This document shows, piece by piece, positions 1 through 10,347 of a stretch of DNA of 64,000 nt. The stretch lies in the NCBI GenBank assembly GCA_000708835.1, contig DF237201.1, positions 1 to 64,000 of the forward strand, in the 5' to 3' direction. Position numbers and translations under genes: made by a program. This stretch comes from Klebsormidium nitens. Its lineage: Eukaryota; Streptophyta; Klebsormidiophyceae; Klebsormidiales; Klebsormidiaceae. Each line of letters begins with the position of its first letter. Position 1 is the first letter of the stretch. A model generated the notes under the pieces. That model ran no database searches. It worked only from the letters and a program-made list of their open reading frames with translations, and was not told the DNA's origin.

Positions 1-235
1 AATGTCTCAGCTTTGGAAGCTTTATGATTTCAGGATTCTTCATATCTTCTGGGCGAACTACGGAGAACCATAAACCCAGAAGGCGCTTTACTCAGGAAAG
101 GTTCTTCAGCAACGTTCCCATTTTCTGACTTGTTTGACTTCGTTCAACAGGTGCCAGTCTTACTGGGCTGTATGAAAGCTTCCCCCACTTCATACTCTTC
201 TTTATGTCACAAAATCCCTCTCTTCCTGTCCGCAG

Positions 236-2105
236 TTCCCGTCCGTGTACCAGTCCCGCAACACGTACGTCCGCTGCGTGTCCAACGACGGCCTGCAGCT
301 CGGCCTGGGCATCACGTATCAGTTTCTGGTCAACTCCACCGACCTGCACACGGTCGCCCTCCAGTACCACGACTACGGCAAGTACCTCCTGGTGCTCGAC
401 AGCGCGGCGGAGGCCAGCTGTCACTGGGCGTGCTCGCAGTTTCAGGTACGTTTGTTCTCATTGCTTTTCTAACCAGAGAGGTAAGGAGCACGATTGCATT
501 TAGCTGGGACTCTGGTGCGGAGGCCAGCTGTCACTCGGCGTGCTCGCAGTTCCAGGTACATTCGTTCCCGTCTCTTTTCTAATCAAAAGAGACGGGCGAT
601 AAGCCGAGAAGTATCCTTTCCAGAGTGGATTGAGTGCGGAGGCCAGCTGTCACTGGGCGTGCTCACAGGTAAGATGAACCTCAAGCATTAGAGTTCCTCG
701 GGGACTATTTCTGCATTTCTTCCAACAAAAGCTGAGAGTCATGTCTGCTGGGGGACGTTTGTCTTCAGGATTCTAGTAGAGTCGCACGAGCCAAACGAGT
801 CAAACGAGCCAGCCGTCACTGGGCGTGCTCGCAATCTCAGTTAAGTTTGGTCTTATTCATCTTTCCCGAAAGAAGAAATTAAACGGGAGAACTTTCTTTT
901 ATCGAAATGCGGAGGCTAGCTGTCAGTGCGTGAGCTCGCAGTACCAGGTTGGTGATTTTGTTGATGACCATTGAGACTTTCCTCAGATGACTGGGACTTA
1001 ACTTTAGCCTCGGATACGAGGCTTCCTTGAAAGCTGACTTTCATAACACCTGGACCTTTTTTTTCAGAATGTGCAAAGAAACGTACTTGAATTCTGTCTC
1101 ATTTTATGTTTTTGCATTTTCAAGTCTACCGAAAGCAGACTCACAACGATACCTCTGGCGACAAATCTTTTATGCTCATTATGTCTCTCCGCTGACCAAA
1201 CGATATTTCGACAGCTCTGAAAAAGGCCTTTTTTTACAAATAGGGGGAATATACTCTCTAAGAACGCTCTTCCTGTTCTATCTGCAGATTGGCGACTTCC
1301 AGGCGCTGCGGGCAGTCGTTCAGAACACCACCCACGATCGGCTGCAGTTCAACGTGCAGCCGCTCCATGCCATCATCCTCGACGTTCAATTGCGCAACGT
1401 GACGTACCCGCCCGACTGGTCGAACGCGGTGGCGCTTAAGGAGCAGGCCAGCTATGACATCACGCTCGCGTCACAGGAGCGGCAGCAGGCCATTTCCAAG
1501 GTGCAAACCCTTACCTTGGTCCGCTTTTGGTTTGTTCAAATTCAACCGTTGCTTACGTGGCAGGAAAGACTTGGTTGTGTGCTCACGAGTTTTGAATAGC
1601 AAGGTGCTTGAGAAATCCTGATCAAGGGCTCGCCGAGAGTGCTTCACAGGGCTAGCGCTTGAGTTGATGCAAGAGGGGCCTCTGAGCTCAATGCTACTAG
1701 TAACTTTTTGTCGGACGTCATATTTGTCTTCGACTAAGCCGGAGTATCAAAAGGAGGCGAGTTGGAGTCTCCTTCGACTTTCTCTGCTTCGTCTCATTCT
1801 CCGCTCGCAATCTTTCGCAGGCAAACGGCGACCTCCTGCTTGCGAACCAGAACGCGACCATAACCATCCAGATCGCCCAGACCCAAGCGAACGTTATGCA
1901 GGCGCAGGCTGACTATCAGGGCCAAGCGCTGCTAACCCAGTTCAAAACCGAAGCCGACAAGGCCGCCCAGATCCAGCAAACTCTGAACTTAACCACGGAA
2001 GGGTTATTGGCCTACCTAGCTAACCGGGCGGTCGGAACTAGTGCGGGGAAATTGGACGTGGCTATGGATGCCCCCGCTCAAATTTCCTACTCAACAGAGT
2101 TGTAG
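236..2105 (+). CDS. SPFH/band-7-like membrane protein, copy 1 (5'-partial)
   Basis: Three exons are visible: 236-445, 1288-1500 and 1821-2105 (stop TAG). They encode 235 residues. Lengths (210, 213, 285 nt) and phases match exons 2-4 of the paralogue at 6898-9351 exactly, so exon 1 with the start codon and membrane anchor should lie just upstream of base 1. The protein starts inside a band-7-like beta domain (FPSVYQSRNTYVRCVSNDGL). It continues through an Ala/Gln-rich helical region (KEQASYDITLASQERQQAIS, then ANQNATITIQIAQTQ) and ends in TEL. SPFH proteins are membrane scaffolds that oligomerise through such helices; the substrate here is unknown. Family assignment rests on fold-like sequence pattern, not on a search. 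Intron 1 of the visible part contains an unusual array of copies of the exon-2 end. Confidence 0.72.
401..950 (+). repeat. Array of exon-2 3'-edge copies inside an intron
   Basis: The last ~36 bases of exon 2 (ending CAG at 445) recur with endings at 555, 668, 840 and 947, a spacing of 110, 113, 172 and 107 bp. Copies at 521, 640 and 911 keep the GGAGGCCAGCTGTCACT-like core with substitutions. Those ending at 555, 668 and 947 still have CAG|GT, so they look like duplicated donor sites. Bases after the first two donors (GTACNTTNGTTC..TTTTCTAA) are also alike, so exon edge and intron start were copied together. Confidence 0.88.
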
Positions 2106-3095
2106 TTCAGGATGACAAACAGAGAGACTAAGATAGACAGAGTTGAATCAGACCAAATGGTTACTTTGATGGAAAAATGTACAACCAAGCTTTTGCACGA
2201 CGAGCTCGTCAATCAGCGAATGGTCACTCGAAGGTCACTAGCACCAATAGCAAAGGTGCTCTACTGACCATGTACTGAAACGAAACGGTCGAAAGCAGAG
2301 TCGTTTAAGCGGCCTATCGGTTTGTCGCTTCCAATCAAGGTTGTCCATTTGCTCGTCCCGTGCTGAACCCCATGTAGTCATTCGGCTTGACGCCCAGAGT
2401 ATGAGGTGCATAACGTGTAGCGGTGGACGATCTGCATGCTTTCCTCGCTCGTTGAACACGTGTAGCTAAGGGCAGCCGTGGTCGGTGTCCAAAATAACGG
2501 TCCGCTCATGGCACTTCACTGGATTGAATCCGGCGCGATCAAGATCGCGCTTATATAACGCATACTTGGTTGACCTGGTTCTTCCAATCGACCATCAACA
2601 GCATCGCTTGATATTGTCCTGTTGGACCGGCGTGCGGATATGATGCATGACACGGCACTGAATGAGAAGACCTTTGACAATCCATGTTTGCCTAACTACC
2701 ACAATGATACTTGCATCATTGCATCCGAATGCTGCAGACGTAGCTAGGGCCGCCTCACAACGTTAGCGCGAAGCATGACGTGAGAGGCTCGTAACAGTCT
2801 GTATCCATGCGTGCTCTGACAATATATTACACGAAGTTCGACCTGCCAAGTGAACAAAGCCTGAGACACTGTCGTCCTGTACACATCACTGAAAGATGGT
2901 CATTCCACTTTGAAACCTACTTTGAGTTGTATACAAGATGACGTCTCGAATTGAGTTCTCAATGGGCCCACTCTAGTCTAATTGTACGGCTGAGCATCTA
3001 ACTGTTGCTCTGATTGGCGTCCTCAAGCCTATCCTAACTGACTTTCAGCTAACACCGATACTTACAGACCAAGCACTGGCAAGCCAGCCGTAAAT
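2106..3095. other. Intergenic, between convergent SPFH genes
   Basis: About 990 bases separate the stop of SPFH copy 1 (+) from the stop of the minus-strand SPFH gene. I see no credible coding region or repeat here; it presumably holds both 3' UTRs. Confidence 0.6.
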
Positions 3096-4580
3096 CTAGG
3101 GAACTGGCGCGGAACCTCCTGTGCTTATGAACCTCGTTTGGTAACCAATGTGTAGCGCCGCCTGTCCCGCCTGTTGCAGCGTGGTAATGTAGTCCAGCGA
3201 CGCCTTGTGCTTCGGCAGGGTTATGTTAACCGTCGAGTAGTAGTACGCCAAACCAGACCGCCTCGCCTCCTGAACGGTGTTCGTCGCGTTCGTGTGCGCG
3301 TTCTGCACAACCTGTGCAGCCTGCGCCGACGCTGTCTGAATCAAGAGCGTCGCGTTATTCTCGATTTGGTTAACGAGTTGATTAGTCGTTGCTCGGATGA
3401 CAGCCGCCTGACTGGTATAAATCTGCTGCGCGTTGTTCTGTAATTGGATGGCGGTCGCTAACTGCTTTCCGCTAACCTGACTGGGTATTGTAACCGCAGA
3501 GAGGAATATGTACGGGACGACTGCGTGGTACTGCCTAACCGAGCTGGTAACTGCGGCATAGAAGCTGGCCTCAATCAGGGTTCGGTTCAGAAAGTAATCG
3601 GCGGTGTTAAATGTAACGGCTGTGTTTTTGATCGCAGCCAAGGCCGTGTTACTGATAACCTGGTCGTAACTTTGGTCTAACTCCAGTTTGAGCGCGATTA
3701 TCTCGTCTCTGACGAGAAAGTAAGCAAACTCGACATCGATGATGGTGTCGAGCTTGTCTGCAGACACGGCGTCAATCTGAACCAGCTGGACAAACTGAGC
3801 GTCCGCGGGGAAGCGTCGGAAAACAAAGTCCGGTCCCAGGAAGTGGCGCCTGCAAAAACATGGACGAATCTTCTGAGAAGCCAGTAGCATGAGCCAAGAG
3901 TAAAAGTTGCCAAGTGCTGTGGACAGCAGGAACAGAGGAGAGTAAGAGCCGTCATTGTGAACGAAATTGGAGAAGGCTAACTTGTTGCGCAAACCTTGGT
4001 TGCACATATACTACGGCTGCTCTTAAGATTTGTTGCAATCAGACATATTCGACAATCGAGGACAAGCCAGCTGACAGCGACGAATTCGTCTGGGGAATTC
4101 CGCACAGGGTAATTTTACATGACTGCGAAATTGATCTTCTCAAGCCGAGCTTTGTGAGCTGGGAATAAGCAGGAGCACAAGCGAGGTGATGTACACAGGA
4201 ACGGTTGTCCGGGCGTCATTGACTCATTGTCACGAGCTTATTAGTTTTACTGCAGGAATCCTCGCGAGTTCGAGTCCCTCCGTAGCAAGGCCGGTTTTGA
4301 TTGAGAAAGTAAAAGCATAGAGAATCTGGTACAGCTGAATCGAAACATGAACCTCTTCCCATCTACGGAATCAAGAGCCTTCACTTCCTGAATCAAATCA
4401 GATGCCGAAGTTTCAAAATTTCGTTTCTTACCCGCCGTAGTAGACGCCTTTATCCAGGTAGACTTTGCCGCTGGAGCGCCTCTGAGCCAGGCCATACTCT
4501 GTGTAGTCTAGTGTGACGAAGCTTAGTGGGAGCAGGATGATCATCAGGAAGCAGCCAATTAGGAAAGTGCATATCCCCGC
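3096..4580 (-). CDS. SPFH/band-7-like membrane protein, diverged copy (5' exon not found)
   Basis: Two exons on the minus strand: 4580-4432 and 3849-3096 (stop TAG). They join in phase (GG|G) to give 300 residues. The first exon encodes a transmembrane helix (CTFLIGCFLMIILLPLSF) followed by DYTEYGLAQRR and GVYYG. The second begins GRHFLGPDFVFRRFPAD, the same anchor-then-G..F.GP..F..FP layout as in the copy at 6898. It then runs into a long Ala/Gln/Asn-rich helical region (QVSGKQLATAIQLQNNAQQI) and a short tail. The exon at 4580 opens in phase 0 after CTTGCAG and has no suitable Met, so a short upstream coding exon is missing. An ATG with a Pro/Ala-rich frame near 5655 on this strand is one candidate but its phase does not fit. 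Confidence 0.68.
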
Positions 4581-6897
4581 CTGCAAGCAGAAGGGAAGCA
4601 TGCCAGATTTAGGGAGCCTGCAAGTCGAAGGATGCAGAAAGAAAGATCTTCAAACGAACCTTCAAAAGCTTGATGTTGAGTGGACTGAGCAAAGTTCAGG
4701 AAAATGAAACGCAGTTTGAGCTCTTAAGTGGGACAAGCAAGATTTGACGCTGAGGTGTGCAATCAGATGGGACGTTTTCTCAAGGACCTCAAAAGGGAAG
4801 CCCTGGTTGAGTGGCTGAATTCATTGAAACTGCTCATGGTCTTGAACTGAAAGAAAGAAATCGGAAGCATCTGCTTAAAGCATCATTGATCTCTTAAGAA
4901 AACGTTCACTGCATAGAAGCTGCAATCAAGGTCACAATCAAGGTTTTGCAGGATTCTTGAACTTGTACCATCTTGAATAATATTGCATGTTTCAGATGCA
5001 AACAAAGGAAGACCTTCTACCCACACAAAGCAAAGCTGTCTTTTTGTGGCAGTCCTGTCAACCACTTGGCCTACCTTCGAAGAAATTCCTACAGAGTGCT
5101 GTTTAGAAGTTGGCGAAATCGAAGAGACGCATCAGGATGCACCAGTGAAGCTGCTGATGCCAAGCTGCTGATACAAGAAAATGAAGGAGAAAGCTTGTCT
5201 CACGCTGCTTAAGCACACTTTGGTACCCTCGGACATCTTGGAAGTAAAGCCAGACTCAATATCTGCAACAGAATGGTACTGTGACTAAGTTGTGATCCAG
5301 GTCGTGAGATGCATATGAATGTCGGGGAATTGAAGCGCCTTCCTTATCTTGAACTACTGCAATGGGAAACACTGGTTATAGGTTGGAAGCTCCAAGTGAC
5401 ATTCAGCGTCACTACTTTGGGTAAGCTCCGAATCTGATGACATAGTATGCGATCGATGCTGAATCTCAATCTGAAGCCTACCTTTCCCCTCCTCAGGCTC
5501 ATGGACTGATTCTTATTCCAGCTCAACAAGTTGCATTTCACTGGTGTCCGGCCAGACATTCACCTCAGGCTCCAGCAAAGAAACTAATTAAATGAGGCCA
5601 AAGCTCACCATGAGTACCTTGAGCATTGCGACCAGTTCCAGCTGCTGCCGGGGCCGCCATTTAGTGGTAGTGGTTTCACAGACCAAGGCGTCAGAAGATT
5701 TGGAAGAAGCTATGGCTCTTTGTTATCTTTCGCTTGAAGGCTCGAGCTCAATCAGGGTGTTCTACTGTGGGAGCGAGTTGAGCAACCACTGATGAGGGCT
5801 TCACAATGAATCCCCACACATCTTGCAACATATATCCTACCATGCGCTTTAGGTTTGGGGATTGAAGGCTGAACTTTTTGACTAATTATTAGCGCTGTCT
5901 TCATTCATGTTTTCTGCGCAGAGAATGCCCTACAGCTTACTACAGCACGTAGTTTGACGGCCGGTAAGTTTACCTGCTGCATGCAGGCAATCGCCCTTAT
6001 GGCCGGAAGGGATCCGCCGGAACGAGAGTGGGAACGTCATTATCTGAGCCGGCCTGCTCGCATTCCGCGGCAAGAATCAGAAATCGCGGAATTTGGGTGC
6101 GGGCCGGAACGAGTAGGCAATCCCCCAAACGAGTGCTGGAACGCCAACTCAACTGTCGGCACCTGCTCTTCAGAGGATTGCCACAGTGGCCGTATCTCTA
6201 CCGTCGATGTGTCAGATGATTGGATATAAACGATAATAAACTGTGCAGGTTTCCTCTGCAGTACCGGCCAGTATGCTGGGTGATCCCTCAGGGTAACGTT
6301 AGAAGCTCCGACAAGCTGTTTGGGGCTAGCTTGGCCGCGCAGGCTGTGACGTGACTTCACCGAGAGGTTGTATCGGTCCTGTATCAGTATATACCGGTCG
6401 TACTGCAGCCTCAGGCCAAAGTTGCCACACCAGAATTATGAGCACCCTACCGGTAGATGCTCCCCAATCTACTTGGGTGCAGTTCATGAGCAATCCCCTT
6501 AAAACCTAGTACCGGTATACGTGATCACATCAATGGCACACTCAGGGGTGGACTATTCATGACAAGCCTTAACCAGTGGTGTGCAATCCCTCACTCGCTG
6601 AACGGGCGAAGCTCGGGCATACCGATGCCCATGCCAAGCTTGGGCGCATCTGAGATCTAGTCTCGCAGAGGCTAGCTAGCTAGAACTCAAAGTACAGCTA
6701 GCTGAGCCAACGTCCCAATCAGAGATTGAAGAGGGCGATAAGTGTGAGCCATCCTTTCTGCTCCATTGCTACCTGGTTGCAAAGAGAATCCTCGCTTGCC
6801 AGCTTCACAGGCTGGTCAATTCCTTCTGCAGTACCTTCTTCTCTCCCAGTACATACACATCCGTGATTTAACCGCATCAATTACGTGGCGTCACAAC
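4581..6897. other. Region between divergent SPFH genes
   Basis: It must hold the missing first exon of the minus-strand SPFH gene and the promoters of both neighbours. Apart from that I see no supported gene. A stretch at about 6250-6530 is rich in CCGGTA/TACCGG motifs, for example near 6262, 6394, 6451 and 6511. Confidence 0.5.
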
Positions 6898-9351
6898 ATG
6901 GTGCGCTTGCTCCCCAGAACGCACCGCGGCACGTGCGGCTGCTGCTCCGCTCTAGCTGTCATCATCACCGGCATTGTGCTGCTGCTCCTGTCGTTCAAAA
7001 AGATCAGCTCCACGGAAGTGGGGCTGCGATACAACAGGGTCGCCAAGAGCTTAGCAGGGAGCATCACGGGGCCGGGACTCCACTTCGGCCCGCCTGGATT
7101 CAAGTTCGTGAAGGTGAGTTCAGGAGTGCGAAGAGGTACATATAGAAAAGCAAAGGAGAGATTGCTCGAGCTGAAGATCTTCTTGTTGCTTGCCAAACAC
7201 GCATACTCTTGTGGCAATCTGCACACATTTTCACTGGGCCACATGGGGGCCTGGCATCTGCCAAGCCGTTTCCGTCCGGGATGCTGCGGCAGCCTTGTGT
7301 CAACCTGGCGCTGCTAAGCGTAGAGCCTAAGTCTCAATTGGCCAAGTGTGTTGCAAAAGAAGCTTGTGACCACGCGCATCCTCCACAGCAAGCAGCTTGC
7401 TTAAGGGGCCCTCATCCTCAGGCTAGTCCTTTCAATTCGATCACCTTTTCCCTTCCTTCCCTGCCAGCATCCTTTCATGCCATCAAAATGCCGTCAATGG
7501 ACTTTATCTTGTTGAAACCCACATGTGCCTCTCATCTCTGCAGTATTCTTCTGTGTCCGTTTCCTCTAACTTCCATACGCTTGACCTTCTATCGCTTTTC
7601 CATGAAAGTTAACCCTACTTAACTTCATCTTATGAGAAGTGCTCCGAACACAGTGAACCCAACCGCCCATAAACTTTTGTCGGGTCCTCCTTGCAGTTCC
7701 CGTCCGTGTATCAGTCCCGCAACTCGGGCGTCCGGTGCGTGTCCAACGACGGCCTCCCCATCTTCCTGGGCATCACGTACCAGTTTCTGGTCAACTCCAC
7801 CGACCTCAAATTGGTCGCCCTTCAATACCACGACTACGGCAAGTACCTTCTGGTGCTCGACAGCGCGGCGGCTGCCAGCTGTCACTGGGCGTGCTCGCAG
7901 TTCCAGGTAGGTAAAACTGCAGTCGTTATTCTAGGGCTCTGAATCTTCAATACCAATTCGTACACAAAGACAAGGTCTCCAAACAGCTAGAGGACGATTG
8001 TCTTTCACCAGGACTCGAGAAGACTCGCGCGCCCCAGCTCTTACTAGCCGTGCTCGCGGTTCTAGGAGAGGACGTCTTTCTTTCACCCCTCTTAAGGAGC
8101 TACTTGGCTGCTTTGACCGGTTTTTCTATTCCTTAAATGTTCACCGAGACAGTGTCTGAATGTTATTGGGGCCCAGATCCGATGGTTCTTTTTACAAGCC
8201 CGGAACAGGTCCGGAACACGCTGCAAGTTGACTTTTCGAAATATTCAAATTCCTGGCCGACTTCAAGTTGTTGGTCCATACTTGATGCCCTTCGAAATCA
8301 GTTGCAACTAGCGGCAGCAATAAGGGAGCATTTGAGGTCCCGCTGCCGAACACGTTTGGCCTTTGCTCGGCTTTGGAAGTTTGAACCGTAGGTTCACAAT
8401 CACCACAATCTGTTTCGCCCGCCTTCATCCGAGGCAGTGAGAGCCTACTCGAGAGAAGATCAAAGCCAACAATGATTACTTTTGCCCTGCTTTTAGGTGG
8501 GCGATTTCCAGGCGGAGCGCTTGGTTGTCCAGAACACCACCCGAGACCGGCTACAGGCAAACGTGCGGCCGCTACGTGCCATCATCCTAGACGTTCAGTT
8601 GCGCAACGTGACGTACCCGCTCGCGTGGTCTACCGCGGTGTCGCTGAAAGAGCAGGCCAGCTATGACATCACGCTCGCGTCACAGGAGCGGGATCAGGCC
8701 ATCTCCAGGGTATAAACGCTTGCTTTTCTTCGCCTTTTGACATTCATGTAATAGTCGTTGGTTTTGATAGTTGCTCGGTACGTGGTAGGAAGGAGTCGAT
8801 TTGATCCTCAGATGTCAGGAACTTCGACCAATTAAGAAGCAAAGAAGTCCAATCAGGACGTTGTTAGGGTTCAGATCAACGAGACCTCTGGTTTTGATGG
8901 GCACCTTAAGTGGAGTCATCAGGTTATGTCTTGGACTGTTTCGATCTTATCGAAGGAGGGAACCGATCAAATCCCACTTCTGCCTGCGTACTTTGAGGGA
9001 AAGTGAGGCGAAGCGAGAAGAGGCCAAAGAAGTTCTGAGTCTCATTTTTGCTCCCCAACTTTGCAGGCAAACGGCGAGCTGATGCTTGCAAACCAGAACG
9101 CGACCATCACCATCCAAATCGCCCAGACCCAGGGGAACGTCATTCAAGCACAGGCTAACTACCAGGGCCAAGCGCTGCTAACCCAATTCAGGACTGAAGC
9201 CGACAAAGCCTCCCAGATCCAGCAAACCCTGAACTTAACTACAGAAGGGTTACTGGCCTACCTCGCTAACCGGGCGGTAGGAACGAGTACGGGGGTATTG
9301 GACGTAGCCATGGATGCTCCGGCTCAATTATCATACGCAACGGAGTTGTAG
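6898..9351 (+). CDS. SPFH/band-7-like membrane protein, copy 2 (complete)
   Basis: Four exons, all phase 0: 6898-7113, 7697-7906, 8497-8709 and 9067-9351. They give 307 residues. Residues 13-32 form a membrane anchor after a short basic/Cys-rich N-terminus (GTCGCCSALAVIITGIVLLL). Next come TEVGLRYNRV and GPGLHFGPPGFKFVKFPSVY, the order seen at the start of band-7 domains, then a beta-rich part to about residue 140. An Ala/Gln-rich helical part with conserved ANQNATITIQIAQTQ follows, ending TEL. An in-frame ATG at 6766 exists, but the one at 6898 gives the usual short N-terminus before the anchor and was chosen. It is the best-preserved member of the local trio. A weak copy of the exon-2 end lies in intron 2, ending at 8065 (159 bp downstream). 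Confidence 0.78.
8036..8066 (+). repeat. Decayed copy of exon-2 donor edge in intron 2
   Basis: AGCCGTGCTCGCGGTTCTAG resembles the end of exon 2 (GGGCGTGCTCGCAGTTCCAG, ending 7906), 159 bp downstream. The GT is lost. It is the same duplication type as in copy 1 but more decayed. Confidence 0.6.
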
Positions 9352-10347
9352 TCAATGAGGGAGGTTCAGATTGACATGAGAAAGGGAATCGTCCGACCAG
9401 GTCTTTATTCAGCAGCAACGGTAGACTTTTGAAGTTAGGATCGTCAGCGAACATTGATCCGCGGACCATGTACAGAAACGGTCACGCATAGCTAGAAGCA
9501 TCGCAGTCTGAGGCGCCTGTTGGAGCGTTCCAATGTCAATGTTGTTCCACATCCGATCCATTTATTCATGTGCGGCCCTTGGCGGCTGGCACGTATAATG
9601 TACTGATCTTCTCGTGAGTCACGGACTCGGCTTGAACTCATCGTTGAGTATGATTAACAGCACTCTAACTGTCAGGCTCGCGGGATCATTGATGATTGTA
9701 CGCGCCCTCCGACTCCGATTGCGTGAGTACGGAGTGCTACGCGCGGCCAGGCCGCCATGGGTGCGTCCTGAATGAATACTACATGTTGCAGCATGCATAA
9801 TTCTTTATGGCCGGATATATCATTTACATTGGCAGCTCCGTCGGACAGCTTCGTGTCGACTTGCGTGCGCTCAAGCTAGGCGGCCAGCGACCAGGCCGGC
9901 CGTTGCTCAGTGTTATCTTGCGACCTTATCATAGTATTTGGATCGGCCGGCCGATACATTGAAACTTTCGGTAATGCATTTATATTGCGACAGAGCATGC
10001 TGCAGGCGACCACGCTGCAGACGCCGCTTGGCAGCTTGCTAGGGCTCACAACGCTACCGCAAATTAAGTGCGACGTAAACGATTTGTACAGTACCAAACA
10101 GTCGTAATGCATGAATTGATCAGCACGCGTGACGGTGCTCTGGATATCATCAGGAGTCTCAGTTGAGCATACCTAGTGCATGATAGATTGCATGGCGTGA
10201 GACATACGCCCATTCAAACGGCCTAGCAGCAGTACTAAAGCAAAAGGAAAACAGCTCAGCGGCGCCGGCACCAATGCAACAGCTGGTTGTCCGAACGACT
10301 CATGCTTGCTATCTGTGCTGCGCGTCAGAAAAACATGCCCAACATCG
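9352..10347. other. Intergenic, between convergent genes
   Basis: This is the 3' flank of SPFH copy 2 (+) and of the HAD gene (-). No coding region, RNA gene or clear repeat could be supported. Confidence 0.6.
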
